Below, one piece after another: positions 13,500-25,349 of a stretch of 64,000 nucleotides of DNA. Below the pieces are notes generated by a model. That model did no database searches and was not told where the DNA came from. It was given only the letters and a program-made list of their open reading frames with translations. Position numbers and translations under genes: made by a program. The stretch covers positions 80,258-144,257 of the forward strand of contig JAECUM010001808.1 in NCBI GenBank assembly GCA_016617855.1. Direction: 5' to 3'. How positions within the stretch are numbered: the first letter of the stretch is position 1; each line of letters opens with the position of its first letter. Source of the DNA: Megalonaias nervosa (lineage: Eukaryota > Mollusca > Bivalvia > Unionida > Unionidae).

Positions 13500-15395
13500 G
13501 TTTTGGGCAGTTATGAATGATATGTTAATGGGCTTAAGAATGACATGTTTATAGTGTTAATGGGCTTAAGATTGATATGTTTGCAGTGTTAATTGGCTTA
13601 AGAATGATATATTTGTAGTGTTAATTGGCTTAAGAATGATATGTTTGTAGTGTTTAATGTGTTTAAGATTGTTGTGTTTGTAGTGTTTAATGGACTTAAT
13701 GATATGTTCGTAGTGTTAATGGGTTTAAGAACGATATGTTTGTATTGTTAATGGGCTTAATAATGATATGTTTATGGTGTTTAATGGGCTTAAGAATGAT
13801 ATGTTTATAGTGTTAATGGACTTAAGAATGATATGTTTATAGTGTTAATGGGCTTAAGATTGATAAGTTTATAGTGTTAATGGACTTAAGATTGATAAGT
13901 TTATAGTGTTAATGGACTTAAGAATGATATGTTTATAGTGTTAATGGGCTTAAGAATGATATGTTTATAGTATTAATGGGCTTAAGAATGATATGTTTAT
14001 AGTGTTAATGGGTTTAAGATTGATAAGTTTATAGTGTTAATGGGCTTAACATTGATAAGTTTATAGTGTTAATGGGCTTAAGAATGATATGTTTATAGTG
14101 TTAATGGGCTTAAGAATGATATGTTTATAGTGTTAATGGACTTAAGAATGATATGTTTATAGTGTTAATGGACTTAAGAATGATATGTTTATAGTGTTAA
14201 TGGACTTAAGACTGATATGTTTGTAGTGTTAATGGACTTAAGAATGGTATGTTTATAGTGTTAATGGACTTAAGAATGGTATGTTTATAGTGTGAATGGA
14301 CTTAAGAATGATATTTTTATAGTGTTAATGGACGATTTAAGACTGATATGTTTGTAGTGTTTAATGGACTTAAGACTGATATGTTTATAGTGTTAATGGG
14401 CTTAAGTTTGATAAGTTTATAGTGTTAACGGACTTAAGAATGATATATTTATAGTGTCAATGGACGACTTAAGACTGATATGTTTGTAGTGTTTAATGGA
14501 CTTAAGAATGATATGTTTATGGTGTTAATGGGTTTAAGACTGATAAGTTTATAGTGTTAATGGGCTTAAGATTGATAGGTTTATAGTGTTAATGGGCTTA
14601 AGATTGATAAGTTTAGAGTGTTAATGGACTTAAGAATGATATGTTTATAGTGTTAATGGGCTTAAGAATGATATGTTTATAGTGTTAATGGGCTTGAGAA
14701 TGATACGTTTATAGTGTTAATGGGCTTAAGATTGATATGTTTATAGTGTTAATGGGCTTAAGAATGATATGCTTATAGTGTTAATGGGCTTAAGACTGAC
14801 AAGTTTATAGTGTTAATGGGCTTAAGAATCATATGTTTATAGTGTTAATGGGCTTATGAATGATATGTTTATAGTGTTAATGGGCTTAAGATTGATATGT
14901 TTATAGTGTTAATGGGCTTAAGAATGATATGTTTATAGTGTTAATGGGCTTAAGACTGATATGTTTATAGTGTTAATGGGCTTAAGAATGATATGTTTAT
15001 AGTGTTAATGGGCTTAAGAATGATATGTTTATAGTGTTAATGGACTTAAGAATGATATGTTTATAGTGGTAATGGGCTTAAGTTTGATGAGTTTATAGTG
15101 TTAATGGACTTAAGAATGATACGTTTATAGTGTTAATGGACTTAAGAATGATATGTTTATGGTGTTAATAAGCTTAAGACTGATATGTTTATAGTGTTAA
15201 TGGACTTAAGACTGATATGTTTATAGTGTTAATGGACTTAAGACTGATATGTTTATAGAGTTAATGGGCTTAAGAATGATATGTTTATAGTGTTAATGGG
15301 CTTAAGACATATGTTTATAGTGTTAATGGACTTAAGACTGATATGTTTATAGTGTTAATGGGCTTAAGAATATGTTTCTAGTGCTTAATAAATTA
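13500..15395. repeat. 32-bp minisatellite, about 58 copies
   Basis: The unit GGCTTAAGAATGATATG continues with TTTATAGTGTTAAT; consecutive starts such as 13531 and 13563 are 32 bp apart. Variants alternate between GGGCTTAAG and GGACTTAAG and between AATGATATG and TTGATAAG. Edges are more diverged than the centre. Confidence 0.95.
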
Positions 15396-15399
15396 TGAT

Positions 15400-16520
15400 T
15401 AGAATATATATTTGTATAAATTTTCATAGTATTATAAATTTTATCTGCTATATGGTTACATTTTAAAAAGCATTTAAGATGCCATGTCATAGGACTTAAA
15501 CATGTTTCATACTGATGTTATTAAAAATACTTAAATGATCTACTCTAAAATGTGATGATATATTATTTAAATTCTCTTCTTTTTATAATTGTTTTAAATC
15601 TTTAAGTAACACAAGCAAAATGTGAAAATCTGAATCATCATTTAATTGAAACTATGGTAATTTGGGGCAACTAGGTAGCACTCTTGGGCAACCATACAGT
15701 TTGCAAAAATGATTCTTGAATATCTGTCCACCCCACAGTGTATGAAACATCTCTTTTATTGGACTGTGACTGTGACCTCTGACTTAAAAATCAAAGTGTT
15801 ATTCTTATGCAAGTAAAAATGTGTTTTGCTTTGCTGGTTTTAATGGCACTTCTAACCTGTATGTGGTTATATCATTCTGGGAAAATGCAACCAACAAAGT
15901 TTGGTCAATGTGCAGGTTCTACAACTATAGTTATTATTTGCAAGCAATTATATTTGCTCCCATTTTAAACTTGAAAATCGTTTTTTTTGTTTTTTTTTTT
16001 GTTAAATAAAAATAATAATTAACTCTCAAGTACATAAACACACTGACTTTTTGGCAACAGTATCTTACCAGAAGGTATTCCAGGATTAAATACGGTCAGA
16101 ATAAAAATGACACTGGGTATCTTTCCTTCAGTACAAAAAGCAATTATCTTATGCATCTGATACATGAACTGGATTCAACCCTGGAAGAGAGTTAAGAAAA
16201 TCAAAGAATTCTATGGTTAAGCCGCAAGTACGGTGCATGCAAATTTAACCTTTATGAGTCACTGAATATCACATCTTTCATTAATTTATTGTTTAGCTTT
16301 TAACCCATATGAACTCCTAAATAATTATAATAATGATAAGTTACTATTTTCCAGAATTAAAGGTATATTCCCTGACAAGTGACTGCAGGATTCACTCTAA
16401 TTTCTAAAGGAGAAGCCTAAGTGGTCATGAGATCACTCACCTAACTGCGATCTATCTCAAAGCCCAATCCAAGGACACTTGGCCAAGAAATCATGGTTAT
16501 TATAATGCTTACATTGAAAG
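15400..16520. other. Non-coding stretch
   Basis: AT-rich spacer with no gene, RNA or recognisable transposon. Confidence 0.5.
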
Positions 16521-16529
16521 CATTTCTAT

Positions 16530-17500
16530 TTTTAATGACACAGCCATATTAGATAGCTAAACTGCATAATTTATGTAAACCTGAGACATCCATGAAAGAA
16601 TGTTTTTATATAGGTCAAATTCTGGTCAACAGCTTTCAAGAAGTTTTTTGCAAGTTTTTATATTGTCAGCAACAGCTGCCTAGCAGCACCATTGCATGGC
16701 AAATCAGCATCAACTGTTAAACTGTAAAAGGTCTCTATGCCAGAATGCTTTCTTTCAAGTTTATTATAATGATATTCATTAAGTTTTTAGAAGGAGTCAT
16801 TTAAAGGTGTTTCTCATGCTAGCAACATATGCTATATCTGATGGTGGATTGGCATCATTTACATAAAATTAAAGGCCTTATGCCATTATTTTTTTTTTTT
16901 TGTGTGTTTTTTTTTAATCAAATTCAGCTGAATTTTGTTCAACCTTTTTTGAGAGCAATTGTTTTGTCAATTCTAATAAATTATAACCATGTTTAATGGT
17001 AAGTAGACATCATTGTATGATTTGTTAGACCTTCCATCAAATACGAGTGAATTCTATTCTGACAAATTTATTTCTTTTGGAAAAACTCATTTTTATAATT
17101 TGTCTGTGTTTTATAATGGTAGCCATATCTGAAGTCACGTCGGTATCATTTTGTATGAACCTGAACATCATGCCCGAATGCTTTTTGTCAAATTTGGTCA
17201 AATTCTGTTCAGAGGTTTTGAAATTTCATTTGTATCATTTTTCTATATTAAGTAACAGCAGCCATATTTGATGGCAAATTTGCATCATTTGTAAAACCCT
17301 GAAAGGTATTCATGAAAGAATGCTTTCTAACAAGTTCGGCCAATTCTGTTCAGCAGTTTTTAAAAACTGTTGTTTCAAGTTAATTGTTCTTCTGTTTTAA
17401 TAACGCTGGCCATATTTGACATCAAAACTATTTTTTTGCACATAAATCTGAAAGGTCTCAATCCCAAGACAATTTTCATTAAATTTGATTAAACTATGTT
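16530..17500. repeat. Degenerate tandem repeat, about 190-bp units
   Basis: Blocks such as 'gaatgctttct..caagtt', 'caattctgttcagcagttttt' and 'cagccatatttgatggcaaattt.catcattt' recur at roughly 190-bp spacing with heavy divergence. Similar intronic repeats are common in bivalve genomes. Confidence 0.55.
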
Positions 17501-19230
17501 CCTTCATAATTACCAGCATCAAAGACTCACACAATCAAAGATTTTGCGTTTTTAGTGGCAGATAACAGAAATATGCACTTCTTTGAAGAATAAACTTTCC
17601 CTTAAAAAGGGATCCACTGCATAAATTTAAAAAACCTAACTCTGCTTTTATTGTCTCTGTTTGATTCGAAATGTCGAAAAATTTTAAATTGAGCCCATGT
17701 TCAATCTAATAAGGTTAAATATTGGAAATCTGCAAGCTTGACTTAGACTATTTATGCCGATCCTAATGTTTGATATGTACTGTATGTGGCAGAAAGTTGT
17801 GTTTTTAAAATGACAACAAATTCTCTTTCAGTTTCCTGCAATTTTATATCTTATTTCATATTATGCAGTAGAGCTGCTTTAATGAGGGATCGAAGAATGA
17901 AAATGCCTTGACGATGTACATTCATTTCATTAACATTTTGTTTTAGTTTTCGCGACTTATGGTATGCAGTGTATTATTCCTGATGATGCTTAACCGAAGG
18001 ACAAATTGGTTTGGTGGAATATGCACAAATAACATGAACTCCAGCTTGACTCTCTGACGATTTTAATGCACCACAGATGCCAATTAAAAGCACGAATCAA
18101 ACATTGACTACCAATATCATCTAGCCTTCAATAAAAGTTAATATGCAAACAAAATATATAATGCTCCAAAATCAATCTACGAAAAATTTAGGACTGCTCT
18201 ACTTTCATTTCAAGAAAAAAGTTTTACTTTACTTCATTAAAGGGATAAGAGACAGAACACCATGTATATTTAACCATAGTCATGTTGATACACTTAAAGG
18301 GATCAATATTTACTTTCACTCAATGTCGACCATCATGCATCTTGGCACTATAATGAAGTATTCATACTGGTTACAGTATTTGTATGCATCCCACTCCCTC
18401 CCACGACGAACAGACTACTTGTGAGCTATTTTTTTCCTTATCAAATGGATCTTTGGCAGATTTTTGGTATCGAACGAACGTACTCAATTCAATTTTCAGG
18501 TCGGGTAGAGTGTTAACCCGTACTAATCAGTAAAACCGTACTAGCATGTCAAGCAGTGAATGGGAATGCGGTCAATACACAATTATCTAATTCTGCAGTC
18601 TTCACACTGTTGAGGATATATAAGGTATGCCCGTGCTATAACATTTAAAAGGTCAAGTATTTACAACTAAATATGACTAATTTCATTACAGAGATTGCAG
18701 CATATTACTTTAGTCTAGCTGCCTCTGTGATTTTATAATGAGAATTTGCACCATATGTGCAGTGTTCAACTTTATATCTATTTTATCTGGCTGTGTTGAT
18801 TTACTAATTCCTGACATAGAAAATCATACTGGTTTGCCGATACTTGAAAGGCACGCAAGAAGTTCCATTGTATGGGACGAATAATAATTCTAGTTCAGTT
18901 TCATTAAGAAAAATATGATTGACATATCTGTATTAGTTGACATCGACTCATACTGATATGAGATGTACATATATCTTAAAAAATACATACCTTTATATTG
19001 AGATCACTAGTCCAAGCTGCTCACAAGTCAACCAGGAAGTTTGCGAAGTACAACAATATGGTGTACGAGAAGGGTTAATAAAAGAAATATCTACTCAATA
19101 CGTTTAAATTGTAGTTAGTCACTTTGAAAAAGGTTTCCTGCTAAATATGTAATCACTTTACAACTGCTAATAAGAGCATTAATTCACTGCAAAAAAAAAA
19201 AGAAAAAAGAAAACAAGCAAATTAAGTCAA
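17501..19230. other. Non-coding stretch
   Basis: AT-rich DNA with no recognised gene. The 93-codon frame at 18143-18424 has no domain or splice context. Confidence 0.5.
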
Positions 19231-19254
19231 GAGATTTTACAAAGTTTTAGTAGT

Positions 19255-19500
19255 AGAGTGGGGCACATTAGGGACAATGGGACTTCTATGATAAAAAAGG
19301 GTCCCGGCACTTTGGGGACAATGGGAATTTAACATGGGGAAATATAACATAGAAATATGTAGAAACAATGGATTGGGCCCGTCTAGGGACAAGCGAATTG
19401 ACGTCACGGTACTGGACACTGGCAACAGTGTTGCAAGTGGCTGACCTCAATCGGGCGGAACACTGGCAACACTGTGCCAAGGGGCTGACTTGATTACGTG
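19255..19500. repeat. Terminal-repeat-like sequence shared with the 43.5-46.1 kb foldback
   Basis: Contains GGACAATGGGAATTTAACAT and a 42-bp block at 19400-19441 starting GACGTCACGGTACTGGACA. That block matches 44232-44273 at 39 of 42 positions. It lies about 620 bp before the DNA polymerase remnant. It could be part of the terminal inverted repeat of that element, or an independent repeat. Confidence 0.55.
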
Positions 19501-19597
19501 TTACTCTATAGGAACAAATAGAGACATAGACATAAAGACATAGACATACAGGTGTGGTTAGAGACAGGGTTAGAGACTTAGACATTCATAAACAAAC

Positions 19598-19621
19598 ATA
19601 GATTTATGAACATAAATCTAT
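19598..19621. other. Perfect 11-bp hairpin
   Basis: ATAGATTTATG, a 2-nt loop AA, then the exact reverse complement. A weaker hairpin of similar sequence follows near 19641-19662. They lie in the 600-bp leader before the polymerase remnant, where no gene is seen. Confidence 0.6.
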
Positions 19622-20122
19622 CAGACAAAATACACACACATAGATTGGTGAATATCAATCTCTCACACAAAACATCGACTAAAATATTTTAGGCAAGAGA
19701 GTAAATCTTTTCGAGGCAATGAAGTGACCCTGAAAATGGCCTTTGGCTTTTTTGTTAACATAATTCCGTTAACATAGAGTACATCGCACGGATCTTCTTG
19801 TCTTCCTCCAACTTCGTCTGACCTCTGGGCTGTAAATTAAGACTCTCTTCAGACAGCCTTGTCTCTCCACATAGATTCTTCGTTTCCAAAGGGTGGTCAC
19901 GGTGCATTTGGTGACAGTTCACGATGTTTGACATACATAGGATAGTCCGGGTTGAACAGCATCGACGATAGGAGGGTAGACGATTCTACATTAGTCCACA
20001 TATTGTGCCGAGAGCAGGTGAAGGGAATAAGGTGAACCGCGGTTATTTATAGTGGAAGACCGGATCGAAAACGGATTGAGTTCTTTCACCAATCCAAACA
20101 CGCATTATAAAATTCAGTCACA

Positions 20123-21214
20123 GTGCGGAGTCTGTCTTTCAGTCCGAAGAGAGCTACCTGTGACGTCATATTCATCGGATACAGATATTATTGTGAAAAA
20201 TGTAAATATGGCTATACCAATCGAGAGCAACACAAACATTGTGGATCGAAATATGAGGGATGTTTGGACTCTAAACCCTGTCTTGACAAAGGACAACAAC
20301 GAGTGCATTGTCCAACTTGTCAGCGCACTTTTCGCACCCCTACCTGTTACCAACAGCATCTGAAGACGCAAGGTTCACAACAGAAAAGTACTTGTCAGCC
20401 GCTGAGATTGTGCCCTACTTGTGGACAAGGCATAAGTACCAATAATGCCAAAGCGCAAGTTTGTCCAGGAAAGAAAAGATGTCACATTTGTCATCAAATC
20501 GTGGACTTGGAACACCAATGCTACATTAAAAAATACCAACCCCAACAGGAAGAAGAAGAAGAAGATGACCAGAAGAAAGTGAATTTCATCTTTTTCGATT
20601 TCAAATGCATGCAAGAGACCGGCATTCACATTCCTAATTTCTGCATGGCTCAACGAGCGTGCAAGAAGTGCATCCAATAGCCTATCTTTAGTCATTGCCC
20701 ACACTGTAGCAAGATTCCTGGAGGACGTGAAAATATCTTTCGGGGGACTAACACGCTGACCTAATTCGTCCAATGGATCTTAGACCCCATCGACAAGAGG
20801 TGGAGCCAAGAGGACTTCGAACATTACAGAGATTGTCATCGCTATGCCACGGTGATGGCTTACAATTTCTCAGGATACGTTGGGCAATTTCCTCTTAAAT
20901 ACTATACAGAACAAAACACTGAACGTTCTAAAGTCACCTTGAACGGAGCCAAGCTCATTTCCATGCAAGTGGGACATGTGCAGTTTAAAGACTCAATGAA
21001 TTACTTGGCCATGCCATTGAGCCGAATGCCTAAAACGTTTGGAATGGCAGAAATGGACAATTGCTATTTTCCACATTTTTTCAATACCAAGGCCAATCAA
21101 CACGCCGTTCTCCCCCAATCACTTCACTTTACCTTACGGACACGTCGATATTGGTCAGCATATAAAAAGGGAAAACGTCCAAGACCGATTGTCCATTATA
21201 ACTACAAACCCTAA
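20123..21214 (+). pseudogene. Maverick/Polinton-type protein-primed DNA polymerase B, N-terminal remnant
   Basis: One frame with two internal stops (TAG at 20678, TAA at 20762) reads as the N-terminal part of a Polinton family-B polymerase. In order: a Cys/His zinc-binding region ('YYCEKCKYGY', 'HCPTCQRTF', 'LCPTCGQGI', 'RCHICHQI'), an acidic stretch, an ExoI-like motif 'FFDFKCMQ', an ExoII-like motif 'MAYNFSGYVGQF', and the conserved block 'LNGAKLISMQVG' to 'YFPHFFNT'. The ExoI glutamate after D-F is lysine (codon 20603) and the ExoII aspartate after G-Y is valine (codon 20879), so proofreading residues are lost. ExoIII, the palm and thumb are absent. The first open codon is GTG; no convincing ATG start is seen. 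Confidence 0.78.
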
Positions 21215-21358
21215 GAGAGAAAAGAAGAATACTTTTAAATAGACAACACCATTCAAGTTCGGTGATTCTCAAATGGAGTACGATGCTATAACTTGCGATG
21301 GCAGGGATGAAGTACGCAGTGACCTCAGCGATTTAGTACCACATCATGGTAACTTTGC

Positions 21359-21622
21359 TATGACTACTACTACAATATCTATCATGGAGAATGATGTTGT
21401 GCGTGTCAACTGGACAGATGCGAAAGCGATGTCACTCCTTATCGTACATCTTTTCACTTTACTGGTTTTCATTTTCAATGTCATCTTCCACGTGAAACCA
21501 TGCGACTACCACCCTTCAGTTGCGGTGTGTCACTTCAACATTGGAAGGAGAAAGTTTCCGCTTACCTGGAACATGCTCGATGGTCTCCGCACTGTCACCA
21601 CCTACCTTTACGTCCTCAGTAA
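21359..21622 (+). pseudogene. Cys/His-rich coding remnant, unknown
   Basis: In the same frame as the polymerase remnant, 21359-21622 reads as a protein-like segment: 'CCACQLDRCESDV', 'FHFTGFHFQCHLP', then 'LQHWKEKVSAYLEHARW' and a His-rich end before TAA at 21620. A TGA at 21392 interrupts it. The overlapping frame starting at 21273 looks less protein-like. No family recognised. Confidence 0.35.
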
Positions 21623-21629
21623 TCTCTGT

Positions 21630-22094
21630 ATGGATACTTTACAAGAGAACATTGGTGGTTTGTCTGTGGAGTTGAGAGAACGCATTTACTGAGAGTTGTT
21701 CCAAATACAAGTTCAACGCAAAGAACAATTGCATCCGTTACGTCACCAATGTTTGAACCACTGGTACCTAAATGCTATAGGAGGACTGATTCATGTGAAA
21801 GCGTTCCAGTGGTCAGACATTGTTCAAATGGACGAGGAACAGAAGACTTTGGTTGCTACTCAATCTACTTCTTACAGGCTAGCCATACTACACTGAATTC
21901 CAGAGGAAGAGTTAGAGGATTACCAAACTCTATTACACGGACTAATCTTGTTTCAAGAGGAAATGTCTGTGCGACGTGTGGCGTGTGAGTGTGTGACCAA
22001 GCAATTTGGATTCGCTACTGGAATACGATCAGTTCTGTGCAAAAAGTACATTTATTACCTCCGACAAAAGAAAGACATTGCTGTGAATGTCTAG
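21630..22094 (+). pseudogene. Unknown viral-type gene, tandem copy A
   Basis: ATG at 21630 opens a frame that runs to TAG at 22092 with two in-frame TGA stops, at 21690 and near 21894. Conserved words are 'LSVELRERIY', 'EELEDYQTLLH' and 'VRRVACECVTKQF'. Copy B (from 22107) has CGA at both positions, so both stops look like CpG-to-TpG changes. The start 'LxxELRERIYRE' resembles an F-box-like helix, but I do not claim the family. It sits directly after the polymerase remnant and may be an accessory gene of that element. Confidence 0.5.
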
Positions 22095-22106
22095 TTTAGA
22101 ATAGTA

Positions 22107-22554
22107 CATTCAGAATCTACCTCTAGAACTGAGAGAACGCATTTACCGAGAATTTGTTAAAATACAAGTCCAGTGCAAAGAACAATTGCATTTTTCACGT
22201 CACCCATGTTGGAACTACTTTTACCTAAATGGTATAAGAGGACTGATTCATTTAAAAGTATTCCATTGGTCAGACATTGATGAATTACGTGAACTTCATA
22301 AAGTTTTGGATGCCACTCATTCTACTTACAAGGTGACCACAGTACATCGAATTCCATCGGAAGAGTTAGAGGATTACCAAACTCTCTTCCACGAACAATT
22401 CTTGGTTCAAGCGGAAACTTCTGTGCGATGTGTGGTATGTGAGTTAGTGACTAAACAATTTTGGTACGGTACTGAAATCAAACTGCTTCTGTTCAAAAAG
22501 TGCGTTTATTACCGTCAAAGAAAGAGGGTAAAAACACTGGCTACCATGCCATGA
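22107..22554 (+). CDS. Unknown viral-type gene, tandem copy B (open)
   Basis: An open frame from about 22107 to TGA at 22552 is clearly paralogous to copy A: 'LPLELRERIYREFVKIQVQ', 'GLIHLKVFHWSDI', 'EELEDYQTLF', 'CVVCELVTKQFWYGTEI'. There are no internal stops, but no in-frame ATG at the beginning, so the start is uncertain or lost. About 148 codons, with several Cys and His residues in the second half. Function unknown. This is the best-preserved member of the triplet. Confidence 0.5.
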
Positions 22555-22566
22555 CCTTTATCACTC

Positions 22567-22842
22567 GTGATACAACAGATTCCTTGGAAGGGAATCAATG
22601 ACATTATTCAGACTGTGGAGGATTACCAACGCTTATTACGAGAACTGCGTCCATCGAATTGGGGTCGACGTGTGGTGTGTGTCATAGTGACTCGCTTTCT
22701 GGGATTTCGTTTAACAGCCGATTCCTTGTGGGCTCGGTGCGATCTGTACATTCCGGGAGGGCCAATGTGTGACTGTGCCAAGAGTAGAGTCTCTAAGAAC
22801 ATGACAAACTGTCCCTATGGCACCAAAAATGTTGTAAAGTGA
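22567..22842 (+). pseudogene. Unknown viral-type gene, tandem copy C (partial)
   Basis: Aligns by eye with the C-terminal half of copies A and B: 'VEDYQRLLRELRP' corresponds to 'LEDYQTLFHEQF', and 'RRVVCVIVTRFLGFRLT' to 'RCVVCELVTKQFWYGTE'. The N-terminal half is missing. Similarity fades after about 22756, and a SINE begins around 22840. Confidence 0.42.
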
Positions 22843-23055
22843 CTTGCTTATACATGTATCATGTCCAACTCAGTCATATTATCCTAACACCAGGCAGACC
22901 AGTCCTAACACTAACCTCTTAATGCTGAGTGCCAAGCGAGGCAGTTGCTAGTACCATTTTATAAGTCTTTGGTATGACTCAGCCTAGATTCGAACCCGCG
23001 ACCTCCTTCATCCAAGGAGGATGCTCTAACCACTTAGGCTACCAGAGCGGTCAAG
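22840..23055 (-). mobile_element. tRNA-derived SINE
   Basis: On the minus strand the head at about 23055 carries an A-box-like TAGCCTAAGTGGTTAGAGCA, an anticodon-like hairpin, and the B-box GGGTTCGAATC. A body with 'GCTTGGCACTCAGCATTAAG' and 'GTGTTAGGACTGGTCTGCC' follows. The motif GTGTTAGGACCAGCC near 48530 on the minus strand is related, so the body recurs in the window. It truncates unknown copy C. Confidence 0.7.
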
Positions 23056-23109
23056 GCAAATATGACTCTCTGCAGTCATATTAATGTAATAATAAAAAAT
23101 AAACATTAC

Positions 23110-23230
23110 CATTAAGTGCTTCATACTGACTTGTCCCTATTCGATTGGATTGCAGAGCTTCGTATTCTGTGGTGTTGATATCATTTCTGAAGGCAGTATT
23201 GACATACTCAGGGTCATTGTTGCCAAGGGT
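23110..23230 (-). CDS. Receptor cytoplasmic-tail exon with ITAM-like tyrosine pair
   Basis: Minus-strand acceptor (ATATTTAG) before 23230 and donor (GTAATG) after 23110; 121 nt, phase 0 to phase 1, no stops. It encodes 'DPEYVNTAFRND' and then 'TEYEALQSNRIGTSQYEALN'. YVN is a Grb2-type SH2 site, and the YEAL-x9-YEAL pair resembles an ITAM with slightly long spacing. Similar tails occur on molluscan IgSF and MEGF-like receptors. It lies upstream (in gene direction) of the Ig exons at 12.3-2.8 kb, so it most likely ends a different, perhaps paralogous, receptor gene whose last exon I could not find. Confidence 0.68.
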
Positions 23231-24540
23231 CTAAATATATAAAAGACTAAAATTTGAAAAGATTCATGCAAGGTTTTGCTAATAATAAATTTAAAATATA
23301 ACAAGATTGAATATGAACATATCCTGATTAGAAAAGTATGGTTGGAGCTGGCTCACTTGTTACTGTCTTTTCTGGCTCAATCAAACGAAAGTGAATAAAT
23401 TTGATGGTCATGTCTTTTCTGGCTCTCCTAAAAATGTTAATAAATTTGAGGGCATGACTTTTCTAGCTCATTCAATAAAACTTTTATTATATTCAATGAC
23501 TAAAGTGCATAGAAGGTGAATTTCTTTACTATGTGGGCTTTGCATTTCTCAACCACTCTATTAAAAACTAATTAATTCAATGGGTGAGTGTTTTCTATTT
23601 TAATGAGTAAACTAATATCAAATTGAGTCCCTTGACCACTCCACCGAATATTGTCTAATGACACCACAACATAAGTAAAAATTAAATAATGACACAAAGC
23701 CACATTTGTGGTAACTTCAAAAGTGGTTTGAGAGATGATATAAATGCTTCACAAGTTTAACACAGAAGCAACAGTCTCAGTGGTAAGAGACAGTAATATA
23801 GTTTACACCTTTGGATGAAATAAAACAATATTGAAAGTTATTTTTGTTACAAAATACCATTCAATGGAATAAAATGTAAAATTGTTATGTCCAAGCACAG
23901 AAAAGATATTGTGCAGTGTTTCAGAAAAGCTGAAGATTTTTTTTGTTCTTCAGATTACATTCAATGATGATAAAACACAGTTAAGCATCATCAGTTTGAT
24001 AACAAGAGTGATAAAACTATGTGCGAAGAAAAAGGAATGATCCTGTATTTGAATAAGGAATGCATCATACATTTGAAGAAGAAATATATCGTGCATTTGA
24101 AGAAGGAATAAATCGTGCATTTGAAGATAGAATAAATCATGTATTTGAAGAAGAAATAAATTAAGTATTTGATGTGAATAAACATACAAATATGTAATAA
24201 GTTAAATTTACAGTACATCATGAAGATCTGGTAAAATTTTAGTGATTTATAAAATTTGAGATCAATCTAAAATCATAGATATGTTTGAAAGTATTAAAGA
24301 ATTGCCAAAATTAAAAGTTCCAGCAATTAATGGATTTCCAGTTTGTTTGTTGATAAAGACAATTTATCAAGCATGTTCTCTGGGTGAATTTATACCATTT
24401 GGTAGGTTATAACAAAGGTGAGAAATAACATATTAGAATTAAAATTCAACAGAGAATCTACAAGTGAATTTGACAAAGCAGTAAGCAGAATTTGAATGTA
24501 TTTGCATAAGAAAAGCCCATTTCATAAAAGAATTAGGGTT
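23231..24540. other. Non-coding stretch
   Basis: AT-rich presumed intron. At 24030-24170 an imperfect roughly 27-bp repeat ('catttgaagaagaaataaat') recurs about five times; overlapping minus-strand frames there are repeat translations. Confidence 0.5.
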
Positions 24541-24541
24541 A

Positions 24542-24548
<7 letters not shown>

Positions 24549-24611
<63 letters not shown>
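24549..24611. repeat. (TA)n microsatellite
   Basis: About 31 TA units. Confidence 0.95.
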
Positions 24612-24614
<3 letters not shown>

Positions 24615-24894
24615 GGATAAGAGACTGAAAACATTAACAAGTATCTAATCTTGCCCTGCAACCCCCTTTAACGCATTAACTGGGTTAACTCAACTTAATG
24701 AAGTCAAGAAATAAATGAATTCAATGAGATAATAATTACTGCACTGAAAAGATTTGTCTGCATACAAGTCATTCAGTATTTGTGATGGTTGGTAAAGCCT
24801 TTTATAGAACCTCAACATTTTGGGACACTATTGTCCTAAATCAGAATTTAACATTACCAGTGTAACTATGGTCTTCTTTGTGAATGGAACAAAG

Positions 24895-25046
24895 TATGGG
24901 TGCGCTTAGCTTCTCTGTGGAACTTGAGCAATGTGTGACACAAGAACCCCTATTTTTTGTCTTCGGATTTTGTAAATTTTAAATTCCCTAAGGGGCTCTT
25001 GTGTCCCACATTGCTTAAGCTCCACAGAGAGCTAAACACACCCATA
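24895..25046. mobile_element. MITE with about 57-bp inverted ends and TA target duplication
   Basis: The ends TGGGTGCGCTTAGCTTCTCT and its imperfect complement (ending ACACACCCA at 25044) pair over about 57 bp, including 'CTTGTGTCCCACATTGCTTA'. TA dinucleotides at 24895 and 25045 flank the element, as in Tc1/mariner-type insertions. No coding capacity. Confidence 0.72.
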
Positions 25047-25086
25047 TTTTTTCAGTGATGTTCTGCATTGCCTGACATAAGCAGAT

Positions 25087-25345
25087 TGTTATTTGCACAA
25101 GTATATCCTAGTGGTTTTTGTTATTTGCACAAGCATATCCTAGTGGTTTTTGTTATTTGCACAAGCATATCCTAGTGGTTTTGTTATTTGCACAAGCATA
25201 TCCTAGTGGTTTTTGTTATTTGCTCAAGTATATCCTAGTGCTTTTTGTTATTTGCACAAGCATATCCTAGTGGTTTTTGTTATTTGCACAAGCACATCCT
25301 AGTGGTTTTTGTTATTTGCACAAGTATATCCTACTGGTTTTGCTG
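25087..25345. repeat. 33-bp minisatellite, about 8 copies
   Basis: Unit TGTTATTTGCACAAGCATAT followed by CCTAGTGGTTTTT, with small length changes in the T run. Confidence 0.93.
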
Positions 25346-25349
25346 ATTA

